64,000 nucleotides of DNA from Enterococcus rotai (GTDB lineage Bacteria > Bacillota > Bacilli > Lactobacillales > Enterococcaceae): NCBI RefSeq assembly GCF_001465345.1, contig NZ_CP013655.1:904893-968892 (forward strand), written 5' to 3'. A program made the translations under genes and the position numbers. The notes beneath the pieces are model-generated. The model saw only the letters and a list, made by a program, of their open reading frames with translations, was not told the DNA's origin and made no database searches. This document shows, one piece after another, positions 36,196 to 44,326 of the stretch (positions within the stretch are counted from its first letter, which is position 1; every line of letters starts with the position of its first letter).

Positions 36196-36405
36196 ATGGT
36201 AGAGCAGATTCGACTCGTTTATCAGACATTTATGAACATTCTCTATGTACTATTAGACCCGCTTTTAGCAGGTCTCGTTCTTTATTGTATCCTTTCAATC
36301 AATCGACTAAAAAAAGAACTAGCTACATTAAAACATAAAATAAATCAGCTGGATAAAAACGGAGTAAAAGCACATGAGAAACTAATTCTCATGCGCTTTT
36401 TTTCT
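36196..36405 (+). CDS. Possible small membrane protein whose reading frame runs into a terminator without a stop codon
   Basis: A very good ribosome binding site (GGGAGG, 7-8 bases ahead) precedes ATG 36196. The first 55 codons give a membrane helix (FMNILYVLLDPLLAGLVLYC) and a basic, coiled-coil-like tail (RLKKELATLKHKINQLDKN). The frame then passes straight through a terminator hairpin (36366-36405) with no in-frame stop; the next one is at 36684, antisense inside nagA. A transcript ending at the terminator would be a non-stop message of about 70 codons. It may be a gene that lost its stop, a deliberately non-stop gene, or chance. I do not recognise the family. Confidence 0.35.
36366..36405. 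terminator. Terminator between the small plus-strand frame and nagA
   Basis: Stem AAAAGC/GCTTTT plus CATGAGAA/TTCTCATG around a short loop. Seven T follow on the plus strand and a weaker TTTTA on the minus strand, so its stronger direction is plus. Confidence 0.85.
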
Positions 36406-36419
36406 ATAAAAATCAGCTA

Positions 36420-37565
36420 CTACTTTACCAGTCCCTTTAAGACTGTTTTGACTACTTTAAATTCTTCATCCAAAAGAATCAAATCAGCATCGTACCCTAC
36501 CGCAATTTTACCTATTTTCTTCTCTCCTAAAATAACAGCAGGCGTCGTTGCGCCCATTTTAATGGCATCGTCTAACGGAATACCCATTTCTACACTTAGT
36601 TTAAGTGCTTCATTCATTGTGACTGTGCTGGATGCTAACGTGCCATCCTTTAAGCGTGCAACGCCCTTTTCAACAGTAACATAATGCCCGCCAAATTCAT
36701 ATGCGCCATCGCCAACACCCATAGCTTGCAAAGCATCTGTAATCAACACCATAGCATCTGCTCCTTTTATTTTGTGTACTAAACGGACAATGCCAGGATG
36801 TAAATGAATTCCGTCAACAATTGCTTGAACACTCACACTATCATTTTCAAGTGCTGCAGTAACCACCCCAGGGGCACGATGATGAATCGGCGGCATTGCG
36901 TTGAAGCAGTGAGTAATGTGTGTCGCACCATGTTGAAAAGCCGTTTGCGCTTCTTCATAGGTTGCATCAGAGTGAGCAATCGCAATGACAACATTTTTCT
37001 TTTTTAAGTAAGTGATCAGTTCCAAACAACCGGGTAACTCTGGTGCCACTGTAACCATTTTGATCAAGTCGCCCGCCCGTTCAAGAATAGTCGCCATTTC
37101 GTTTAAATCAGGATTTCTCAAATACTTAGGATCTTGCATCCCTTTTCTTTTCACATTTAAATACGGACCTTCTAAGTGAATCCCTAAAATTTTTGCCCCT
37201 GCTTCATGTCCGATCACTTCTTTCGTACGATCGATCATGGTCAACAAGGCTTCTAAAGAAGACGTGACTGAAGTGACTAAAAAGCCTGTACAACCTGTTT
37301 CTAAGCATTTTTTCGATACTTCTTGAATACTTTTTGTCGTGCCATCCATCATATCAAAATTATTCGCACCATGAATATGGACATCGATCATACCTGGAAT
37401 CAATAGCTGACGTTGTCCATCCAACTGTTGCTCTGTGGCTTCTTTAGCAAAGACTTGTTTGTCAGAGAGTTCGATCCTTGCAATTGTTTCATTTTCAATT
37501 AGAATATCAACAACTTCTAGGCCTGTTTCATTGCTTATCGTTACATTTTGGATTACTGTTTTCAT
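36420..37565 (-). CDS. nagA: N-acetylglucosamine-6-phosphate deacetylase
   Basis: 381 residues. First step in using GlcNAc 6-phosphate, giving glucosamine 6-phosphate and acetate. Amidohydrolase motifs: DVHIHGANNFDMMD, the metal-binding glutamate in GIHLEGPYL, AHSDATYEEA, THCFNAMPPIHHRAPG and the catalytic aspartate in VLITDAL. The start overlaps the stop of the DeoR-type gene by 4 bases, so they form an operon. Confidence 0.96.
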   Translation of the reverse strand: MKTVIQNVTISNETGLEVVDILIENETIARIELSDKQVFAKEATEQQLDGQRQLLIPGMIDVHIHGANNFDMMDGTTKSIQEVSKKCLETGCTGFLVTSVTSSLEALLTMIDRTKEVIGHEAGAKILGIHLEGPYLNVKRKGMQDPKYLRNPDLNEMATILERAGDLIKMVTVAPELPGCLELITYLKKKNVVIAIAHSDATYEEAQTAFQHGATHITHCFNAMPPIHHRAPGVVTAALENDSVSVQAIVDGIHLHPGIVRLVHKIKGADAMVLITDALQAMGVGDGAYEFGGHYVTVEKGVARLKDGTLASSTVTMNEALKLSVEMGIPLDDAIKMGATTPAVILGEKKIGKIAVGYDADLILLDEEFKVVKTVLKGLVK

Positions 37566-38332
37566 TTTTTTCCACCCTTTACAAGCATAATTTTGACATC
37601 AGCTTCACTTAGCTGCGCGGTGATCGTTTCTGGTAGTGGTTTGTCTGTAATGATCAAATCGATATCTGAGAAATCTAATTTAAAGTTGGATGTATTTCTA
37701 ACTTTAGAACTGTCGAGCAAAACACACGTCCGTTTGGCATTTTTGATGATAGTTTGTTTTAATTCAATATCTTCTAATTCCGAATAAAATAGTCCCGTTT
37801 CATTGATGCCGGATGCGCCAATAAACGCAATGTCAAAGTAGAAATTAGCTAATTGCGTAATGAGCGATGTTCCATGCAGTAAATGAGAGTTAGCATTGAA
37901 ATAACCTCCAAGCAAATAAACCTCTTGTTGAGCATTTACTTGCGTTGCCGATATCGCATTGTCGATCGAATTTGTAACGATTAGCACATTTTCTTTGGTG
38001 AGCTCTTTTGCAATAAATTGCACCGTCGTTGAAACATCTAACCAAATCGTTTGATCTGTCGAAATTTGCTGGACTGCTTCATGAGCAATTAGTTGTTTTT
38101 CTTGGCTATTGATCACTAAACGCTTAGAATAATCTTCGATTTTTGTTTTGATAATTGGCAATGTAATACCGCCACGATATCTTTCTGCTAACCCATCATT
38201 GACAATCAATAAGATATCTCGGCGAATACTATCTTTAGAGATTTGGAAATAATCGGCTAGTTCAGTTGCATCTAACTTTTCTTTTTCTTGCAGTAACTCT
38301 AAAATTTTAGCGATACGTTCTTTTTGATTCAT
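37562..38332 (-). CDS. DeoR-family sugar-phosphate-responsive regulator upstream of nagA
   Basis: 256 residues. The N-terminal DeoR helix-turn-helix has the signature ELADYFQISKDSIRRDILLI followed by the wing with YRGGI. The C-terminal DeoRC domain shows IAHEAVQQI, WLDVSTTVQFIA, LIVTNSIDNA, GGYFN and FIGASGI, which bind a phosphorylated sugar. It is the first gene of a two-gene unit with nagA, so it probably governs amino-sugar use. Two hairpin repeats end 18 bases before its ATG. Confidence 0.9.
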   Translation of the reverse strand: MNQKERIAKILELLQEKEKLDATELADYFQISKDSIRRDILLIVNDGLAERYRGGITLPIIKTKIEDYSKRLVINSQEKQLIAHEAVQQISTDQTIWLDVSTTVQFIAKELTKENVLIVTNSIDNAISATQVNAQQEVYLLGGYFNANSHLLHGTSLITQLANFYFDIAFIGASGINETGLFYSELEDIELKQTIIKNAKRTCVLLDSSKVRNTSNFKLDFSDIDLIITDKPLPETITAQLSEADVKIMLVKGGKK

Positions 38333-38349
38333 AAGCTACCTCCTAATTT

Positions 38350-38594
38350 AAAAGCGTAGCGGGCTCGTTCAACTCTGACAGAAAAATAGGAAATTCTAAC
38401 TGAGGTGCTTTTTGCCTCATTTAGAATTTATCTTTTTTCCGAAGAGTTAGCCCGCGGAGCTAGATAACTTTAAAAGCACAGCGGGCTCGTTCAACTCTGA
38501 CAGAAAAATAGGAAATTCTAACTGAGGTGCTTTTTGCCTCATTTAGAATTTATCTTTTTTCCGAAGAGTTGGCTCGCAAAGCTGAATAACTTTA
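38350..38594 (+). repeat. Two tandem 122-base hairpin repeats upstream of the deoR-type gene
   Basis: Two copies with a period of 122 bases, nearly identical. Copy 1: outer stem GCGGGCT (38359-38365) with AGCCCGC (38449-38455), bulge CGTTC (38366-38370), second stem AACTCT (38371-38376) with AGAGTT (38443-38448), inner stem AAATTCTAA/TTAGAATTT, apex TGAGG/CCTCA with a T-rich loop. In copy 2 the 3' arm is GGCTCGC, still pairing through a G-U. It has the same plan as the repeats at 13643-13905 and 14988-15231. The remaining 92 bases to 38686 hold no feature I can name. Confidence 0.9.
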
Positions 38595-38686
38595 TTTTGA
38601 GTATAGCAAATAAAATCATTTTTGCATATTAACAAGTTTTTCACTGACATTTTTTAAGTTTTTATAAGCGTAAATAAAAAAGACTT

Positions 38687-39259
38687 CTAAATAGACAGTC
38701 TTTTCATCTCTATATTCATTTGACGATCGATCCTATAAAAATTGGGTTGACTGTAAACATACACAAAATCATATTGTCTACCCGTCTGATTTCGATAGAT
38801 ATGTTTTGCGAGTTGCTCGATACTTTTTTCATCTTCCCCAAATACAAAAATAAATAAGTTATTTTCTTGATATAGCTTATAGTTGCCACTTTGCAGTTTT
38901 TCCACTTTATTATCGTAAGCTTCGATCAAGTTGAACAATGAGTGCCAATTTGCGATTGAAATAGCGATTGCTTTTTTAGCACTATCTGGTAATGGCAAAT
39001 TGATTCTAAGGACATCATTTCCATATCTTTCTTTAATACTTTCAAGGATTTGTCCATCATTATGTACATTGATTCCATTAAGATCTAATGCTTTCAAAAC
39101 ACTTTCTTTTAATGATTGAGTAACTTCTACACCAATGTTTTGCTTGGGATTTTGAATATCTGGTTTATCTAAAAGAATTGCTGCTTGGTATTTTTCAGGG
39201 TCTGCTTCTCTAAGAATCTCCAGCGCTTTACGTTCATCTGGACGTTCCATTTTCGTCAT
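38687..39259 (-). CDS. Hypothetical protein with a nuclease-fold-like motif
   Basis: 190 residues, ACAGGAG before the ATG, no signal peptide or membrane helix. I do not recognise the family with certainty. Residues 31-48 (DKPDIQNPKQNIGVEVTQ) have the P-D-x(n)-E-x-T arrangement seen in some PD-(D/E)xK nuclease-fold proteins, followed by alternating helices. The C-terminal half is rich in Tyr, Phe and Asn (QYDFVYVYSQPNFYRIDR). It is a single-gene unit, with the hairpin-repeat doublet downstream and the amidohydrolase gene upstream. A catalytic function is not shown by the sequence. Confidence 0.65.
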   Translation of the reverse strand: MTKMERPDERKALEILREADPEKYQAAILLDKPDIQNPKQNIGVEVTQSLKESVLKALDLNGINVHNDGQILESIKERYGNDVLRINLPLPDSAKKAIAISIANWHSLFNLIEAYDNKVEKLQSGNYKLYQENNLFIFVFGEDEKSIEQLAKHIYRNQTGRQYDFVYVYSQPNFYRIDRQMNIEMKRLSI

Positions 39260-39400
39260 GTGGTTGCTCCTGTCTGTGACAATTTATAAACACAGTATAC
39301 TATATTTTGCAATAAAAAATGGCAATGGAACGACAAAAAGATTAAAGAAAAAATACATCCATTGATGAATTTCTCCTCTAATCTATCTAACCAGGTATTT

Positions 39401-40831
39401 TTATTTTGGCATTACATCAGCCGGAATCGCTGATTGATACTTTTTACCGCCAACAGTGGCAAAGTGTTCTGCTTTTGCTTTTGCAACTAGTTCTGGATTA
39501 GTCAACAAGTCATACGCAGTTGTAGCAATCGTTTTACCGGCTGCTAACAATCCTTTATGTGCTACTGATGATTTGCCATTTGCCACCCATTGCCATGAAT
39601 GAGGCGGTGTTCCTTGAGGTTCACATCCAATCAACACTTGAGCTGTTGGACAAACCCAGCTAACATCACCCACATCTGTAGAACCAGAAGTCGCATCTGT
39701 AAAGAACAATGGTGCGATTTGATCCAAGACTGGCATCGTTCCAAGACGTTCGATCTCTTCTTCGCTAGCTGTTGGATTACTTTGTCTCGCTCTAGCTACT
39801 AAACCTGCTTTGGTTGCATCATTCAAGCTATCGTAATATCTTTGGCTATATTCTTGATCTTCTTGTGTTAAATTCATATTTCCGAATTCTATTAAGTTTT
39901 CATACATAGCAGTTGTTACTGCTTGATTTGGTAAATAGTTGGCACAAGCTGAATCAAATACGATCTCAAGCTCTGTTTCTGTCATTAAAGCTGCACCTTC
40001 GGCAATTTTATTCACACGTTTGTAGATTTCTTCTGCTTGTTCTATTTTTGGTGCGCGGATAAAGTAGTATAAGCTTGAAGTTGGCTGAACCACATTGGCA
40101 GACTCACCGCCAGCATCCATAAATGCGTAGTGAACACGACCTTCATCAATGATATGTTCACGTAAAAATTGTACGCCAATATTCATCAATTCTGCTGCAT
40201 CTAATGCGCTGCGGCCTTGTTCAGGAGCGGCTGCTGCATGAGCAGATATCCCTTTAAAGTTATAATAGATTTGATAAACAGCTAAACTACTCAAGCCCCA
40301 AGCCATACTTGTATCCATTGGATGCCATGAAAGAGCAACGTCCAAACAATCAAATACGCCATCTCGAGCCATGAACGCTTTACCGTAGCCACTTTCTTCA
40401 GCTGGACAACCAAATAATTTAATTGTTCCCGTTAATTTTTCTTGTTCCATCAAATCTTTAACACCGACAGCCCCCGCTAAAGCACCTGTCCCTAATAAAT
40501 TATGACCACAGCCATGGCCATTGCCCCCGTCATTTTCAGCCTTTTGTTCACCTAGATCAGCGACTTGACTTAGATTTCCTAGCGCATCATATTCTGCTAG
40601 AATCCCAATAACAGGATTGCCACTGCCATACGTTGCAACAAAAGAATGTTCCATATTGGCAACGCCTTTCTCAATTGAAAAGCCTTCTTTTTCTAAAATT
40701 TCCAAAAAGGGTTTTACAGATTCAGTTGTCGCAAATCTCGTCTCCGGTGTGCCCCAAATCTGATCTGCCGCTGTGATAAATTGGTCTTTCTTTGCATCGA
40801 TTAATTGTGAAATTTGTTGTTTTGCATCCAT
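39401..40831 (-). CDS. M20-family amidohydrolase (AbgB-like, p-aminobenzoyl-glutamate utilisation type)
   Basis: 476 residues. Zinc or manganese amidase that splits an amide between an amino acid and another group. Metal-site motifs: NGHGCGHNLLG, AEESGYGKAFM and the later SHAAAAPEQGRSALDA and GSTDVGDVSW. The relatives are AbgB and indole-acetyl-amino-acid hydrolase-like enzymes. It is the last gene of the MFS-sdaAB-sdaAA unit, 47 bases after sdaAA. By inference it frees an amino acid, perhaps serine, from an imported conjugate. Confidence 0.87.
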   Translation of the reverse strand: MDAKQQISQLIDAKKDQFITAADQIWGTPETRFATTESVKPFLEILEKEGFSIEKGVANMEHSFVATYGSGNPVIGILAEYDALGNLSQVADLGEQKAENDGGNGHGCGHNLLGTGALAGAVGVKDLMEQEKLTGTIKLFGCPAEESGYGKAFMARDGVFDCLDVALSWHPMDTSMAWGLSSLAVYQIYYNFKGISAHAAAAPEQGRSALDAAELMNIGVQFLREHIIDEGRVHYAFMDAGGESANVVQPTSSLYYFIRAPKIEQAEEIYKRVNKIAEGAALMTETELEIVFDSACANYLPNQAVTTAMYENLIEFGNMNLTQEDQEYSQRYYDSLNDATKAGLVARARQSNPTASEEEIERLGTMPVLDQIAPLFFTDATSGSTDVGDVSWVCPTAQVLIGCEPQGTPPHSWQWVANGKSSVAHKGLLAAGKTIATTAYDLLTNPELVAKAKAEHFATVGGKKYQSAIPADVMPK

Positions 40832-40878
40832 TCTTATGTTCTTCCTTTCTTTGTTTTCATTGATTTTTATTATTTTAA

Positions 40879-41763
40879 TTAGCGATCGATTCCAAATAAT
40901 TCTTTCGCGATGCGTTTCCCTGTTTTAGTTCCTGCTAGCCCGCCAATACCAGTTTCTCGAATATCAGCTGGCATACTGCGACCAACGCGATACATTGTTT
41001 CAACTACTTCATCTGCTGGAATTTCACTTACGATCCCTGCCAATGCCATTTCTGCTGCACTGATTGCATTAGAAGTGCCACCAGCATTTCGTTTGATACA
41101 GGGGATTTCGACTAAACCTGCAACAGGATCGCAAGCCAACCCAATCAGATTGTTCAACGCAATAGCAAAGGCTTGACTGGCCTGTTCAGGAGTGCCGCCA
41201 GCCATTTCGACTAAAGCCGCAGCAGCCATCCCTGAGGCCGAACCGATCTCAGCCTGACAACCACCTTCCGCACCTGAAATCATCGCATTATTAGCTGTCA
41301 CAAAACCAAAAGCCGCAGCTGTAAATAAAAAGTGCAGCATTTCTTCACGTGTCGAGCCAAATTTCTCACTAAAAGCTAGTAAAACACCAGGAACAACGCC
41401 TGCTGAACCTGCTGTGGGCGTGGCACAAATCATCCCCATTGCCGCATTTACTTCATTGGTCGCCACAGCATAACATAACGCTTTAACAAAAATATCATCG
41501 GTCAACACATTTTTCTTCTCTATATATGCTTGTAGTTTTTTTGCATCGTAACCTGTTAAACCGGAATGTGAACGAACCCCTTGAATTCCCTTAACACTAG
41601 CAGCTTCCATTGTTTCTAAGTTCAACCTCATCTGATTCATGATCTCCGTTCTAGTTCGGCCAGATGTTTCTATTTCCTGAGCGATCATGATTTCAGATAT
41701 GGTGCACTGATTGTCTTGTGCTCTTTGTACGAGCTCTTCAATTGATTCAAACAAAAAATTCAC
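40879..41763 (-). CDS. sdaAA: L-serine dehydratase, iron-sulfur-dependent, alpha subunit
   Basis: 294 residues. Turns L-serine into pyruvate and ammonia; the alpha chain carries the 4Fe-4S cluster. The signatures are ATPTAGSAGVVPGVL, the cysteine in GAEGGCQAEIGSASGMAAAA, and the two cysteines in ACDPVAGLVEIPC, plus KRNAGGTSNAISAA. Full length for a two-subunit Firmicutes enzyme. The beta gene precedes it by 10 bases. Confidence 0.95.
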   Translation of the reverse strand: MNFLFESIEELVQRAQDNQCTISEIMIAQEIETSGRTRTEIMNQMRLNLETMEAASVKGIQGVRSHSGLTGYDAKKLQAYIEKKNVLTDDIFVKALCYAVATNEVNAAMGMICATPTAGSAGVVPGVLLAFSEKFGSTREEMLHFLFTAAAFGFVTANNAMISGAEGGCQAEIGSASGMAAAALVEMAGGTPEQASQAFAIALNNLIGLACDPVAGLVEIPCIKRNAGGTSNAISAAEMALAGIVSEIPADEVVETMYRVGRSMPADIRETGIGGLAGTKTGKRIAKELFGIDR

Positions 41764-41773
41764 GTCCTCTATT

Positions 41774-42433
41774 TTAGCCGGTCGTAGGCATTACTGCTGT
41801 TATTCCCGGTATTTCTCTAATTTTTGCTACTAACTTTTGACTGATATCACTAAGTGTTTCAACAAAGAAAACTGTTTCTTTATTTAATTGCTGAACTTCT
41901 ACAAAAGCAGGACTTTCTAAAGCATCCTCCACACATGGAAGGGCTGACTTTTGATTGATGGTAAAGACTAAGCCATTCCCTTGATCTTGATTCAGCAAAG
42001 TGGAATAATGATTGATTTCAGTTAATTGGATACTGCCCCCACCAATTGAAATAGCCGTCAAATTCAATTTTTCTTGTTCATCGATCAGCTCTAAATTGAC
42101 CGTATTGGCATGCGCTGTTTCCTTGGTGCTAACTAAAAATTCAATCACAACCCCTTGTTTTTCCGCAATTTCGATTGCATCTGGGATACGCTTATCATGG
42201 GTTTCAAAGCCTAAAACACCTGCAACAATCGCAACAGCCGTACCATGTCCTTTATACGTTTCAGCAAATGAGCCAAAAAATGTTACGATCAATTTTTTGG
42301 GTGTGTGTTTATATAGCTCTCTTGCCATATTTCCGATCCTGACCGCTCCAGCGGTGTGAGAGCTGGAGGGACCGACCATGATTGGACCGATAATATCAAA
42401 GGCACTTTTGTATTTAAATTTTTTGTCTGACAT
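41774..42433 (-). CDS. sdaAB: L-serine dehydratase, iron-sulfur-dependent, beta subunit
   Basis: 219 residues from ATG 42433. The beta chain has the motif FDIIGPIMVGPSSSHTAGAV, which binds the serine carboxylate, and a C-terminal ACT domain ending IPGITAVMPT. The ATG shares one base with the stop of the MFS gene (TAATG), so the two are translationally coupled; the longer frame to 42472 inside the MFS gene is rejected. It acts with the alpha subunit directly downstream. Confidence 0.94.
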   Translation of the reverse strand: MSDKKFKYKSAFDIIGPIMVGPSSSHTAGAVRIGNMARELYKHTPKKLIVTFFGSFAETYKGHGTAVAIVAGVLGFETHDKRIPDAIEIAEKQGVVIEFLVSTKETAHANTVNLELIDEQEKLNLTAISIGGGSIQLTEINHYSTLLNQDQGNGLVFTINQKSALPCVEDALESPAFVEVQQLNKETVFFVETLSDISQKLVAKIREIPGITAVMPTTG

Positions 42434-43635
42434 TACGCTTCTTTTTTCACTCCTAATACACAAAGTCCGCATAGCAGACTGGCTACTGCCATAAAGCCGA
42501 ATGCTAACGTAAATGAACCGCCTGCAGCTTTAATCAGTTGTCCTAAAATCATCGGTGCTAAGAAACCGCCTAAGGTTCCACCAGTGTTGATGATACCGAT
42601 AGAAGAACCAATGATCGATGGATCCATGATTTTGTGTGGCCATGTGAAGATCGCTGTAAAGGCACTAACTGAAACCATACTTACTGCAATCAAACAGATC
42701 ATTGATAATACTAAATTATTTGAAGCGACAAACGCTGCCACTAGAATCGCTGCTAAGACTGTAGCACTAAGAATAAACATGCGCTCTTTTCCTAAAAACA
42801 GTTTAGATAATAATGCCCCTGCAAACATTGTTGCGGCGGTTTGGAAGATAGCATTTACCGCTAGTAAATAACCAATTGTTTTAATATCTAGAGCAAATTT
42901 TTGTGCTAAGAAACTTGGTAACCAAGACATATTTCCATATAATAGGAAGTTCAATAACAACATTGCAACAAACAATACCAAGACATTGCGATTGGTGATA
43001 ACTTGACTAAATTTGATTGCTGGCTTATTGCCTTTTCCAGCATTGGTACTAACAGCTTTACTCGGTACAAAAATTGCAACAAGTACCAACGCTACTGCAA
43101 ACATTGTCCCCAATGCTAAATACCCATAACGCCAATTGGCATTGATCAAGTTCGTTCCTAAGGTAAAGGCTAAAATTCCACCAATCCCAGATGTTGAAAG
43201 AATCAATGATTGAATAAACGTTCTGCGTTCTTGTGGAAAATTATCGGCAATCGATTTTGAACAACTAGGTGGATAACCGCCGTGCCCAAGACCCGCAAAA
43301 AAGCGAATGACCATGAATAACATCAAACTACTAACTGCCCCAAATGCGAATGAAAAAATTGAAATAATTGCAAGTGACAACATTAATACTTTTTTGGCAC
43401 CGATTTTATCCGCTAACCAACCACCAGGTATTTGCATTAGTGAATAGCCTAGGAAGAAGAATGACATGATCATACCTGTTTGTCCGGCATCCAAATGAAA
43501 CTCTTTGGCGATCGGTAAAACGGCTGTAGAAATCATGCTCTTATCCATGTAAATCATCGAGTACCCAGCCATTAGTGCAAAGATCAACCCAGCACTACTT
43601 TTGTTCGTTACTGTTTTTTCAACTTGTGTTTCCAT
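42433..43635 (-). CDS. Major facilitator superfamily transporter (anion:cation symporter-like)
   Basis: 400 residues with 12 predicted membrane helices. MFS signatures: the loop 2-3 motif GGWLADKIGAKKVL and the GLGHGGYPPSCSKSIADNFP segment in the style of the hexuronate/organic-anion (ACS) family. GGAGGAATAAA precedes the ATG. It is the first gene of a unit with serine dehydratase and an M20 amidohydrolase and is preceded by a catabolite-control site. It probably imports the compound these enzymes break down. Confidence 0.88.
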   Translation of the reverse strand: METQVEKTVTNKSSAGLIFALMAGYSMIYMDKSMISTAVLPIAKEFHLDAGQTGMIMSFFFLGYSLMQIPGGWLADKIGAKKVLMLSLAIISIFSFAFGAVSSLMLFMVIRFFAGLGHGGYPPSCSKSIADNFPQERRTFIQSLILSTSGIGGILAFTLGTNLINANWRYGYLALGTMFAVALVLVAIFVPSKAVSTNAGKGNKPAIKFSQVITNRNVLVLFVAMLLLNFLLYGNMSWLPSFLAQKFALDIKTIGYLLAVNAIFQTAATMFAGALLSKLFLGKERMFILSATVLAAILVAAFVASNNLVLSMICLIAVSMVSVSAFTAIFTWPHKIMDPSIIGSSIGIINTGGTLGGFLAPMILGQLIKAAGGSFTLAFGFMAVASLLCGLCVLGVKKEA

Positions 43636-43661
43636 TTTATTCCTCCATTGTTCAAATATAA

Positions 43662-43688
43662 GAAAACGTTTTCCATGGATTCATTATA
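43662..43688 (-). promoter_or_regulatory. Promoter -10 box and catabolite-responsive element (cre) of the MFS-sda operon
   Basis: A perfect TATAAT on the minus strand (43688-43683) is followed by the 12-base palindrome GAAAACGTTTTC (43673-43662), which fits the CcpA cre pattern. Placed just downstream of the start point it should act as a block to transcription when CcpA is bound. The -35 box is not clear. Confidence 0.65.
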
Positions 43689-43765
43689 CGAAACAATTCA
43701 CAAATAGAAATTACTTTAATTGCTTGATATAGTGTTAATATTTTAAATATGGAGAGAAATAAAAA

Positions 43766-43803
43766 GGGAAAGCAAAAAAAGAGTAGTCTTTTTTGCTTTC
43801 CCT
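43766..43803 (-). terminator. Terminator after the 87-residue gene
   Basis: Long stem GGGAAAGCAAAAAA with TTTTTTGCTTTCCC and a short loop; on the minus strand TTTTTATTT follows. It lies 18 bases after the stop. Confidence 0.88.
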
Positions 43804-43820
43804 ACATTAATTTGCGTTGT

Positions 43821-44084
43821 TTATTTCCTTTTAATCTCACCTGAGCGACGTTCTTTAATTTCATCTTCTTCAGAGATGTTTTTTTGTTGTTGAGCAACAT
43901 CGTAGACTCTTGTAGTAGGATCGTGATTAATCCCCCCAGTTCCAGTGTTTACCATTGTTCCCCAGCCTTTTTTAGTAGGCGTTTTCCCTGCTGCTCGCAA
44001 CTTATCATTTTTTTCTCTGATTCGCTTTTGTTTTGCTCGTCGACGATCATCAAAAAAATCTGAAATTCTATCAATTATTTTCAA
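43821..44084 (-). CDS. Small basic protein of unknown function
   Basis: 87 residues with AAAGGGAG before the ATG and a strong terminator after it, so probably a real single-gene unit. It is highly charged: the N-terminal third is basic and helical (DDRRRAKQKRIREKNDKL), the middle is glycine-rich (NTGTGGINHD), and the C-terminus is charged. No membrane segment or signal. I do not recognise the family. It could be a nucleic-acid- or ribosome-associated peptide, but that is a guess from charge only. Confidence 0.6.
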   Translation of the reverse strand: MKIIDRISDFFDDRRRAKQKRIREKNDKLRAAGKTPTKKGWGTMVNTGTGGINHDPTTRVYDVAQQQKNISEEDEIKERRSGEIKRK

Positions 44085-44253
44085 GTCACTCTCCCTTTAC
44101 GGCTATATAAATTCTAATGTAAATATATTCGACAACATATTTATTTACTACTCTCGCTACTTTCATTATACGTCATTTTTAATGGTGATACTATTACTAA
44201 ACTTTACAAATGCTACGATTTTTTTCAAAATATAAATAAATTAGAATTAAATT

Positions 44254-44270
44254 GCTCTTAAGAAAAGAGC
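44254..44270 (-). terminator. Weak hairpin after the first lipoprotein gene
   Basis: GCTCTT / AAGAGC stem with a short loop, followed on the minus strand by AATTTAATT. Possible weak terminator of the long surface operon. Confidence 0.35.
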
Positions 44271-44326
44271 TATCCTCGTAACATAATCCATCCTTGCGTT
44301 GCCTTAAATAATCAAATTGTGTAAAT

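Noticed and set aside
36405..36684. The second half of the long plus-strand frame as real coding sequence
   Set aside because: It lies antisense inside nagA and past a strong terminator, so it is unlikely to be translated.
42012..42359. 115-residue plus-strand frame
   Set aside because: Antisense to sdaAB, no ribosome binding site, no family resemblance.
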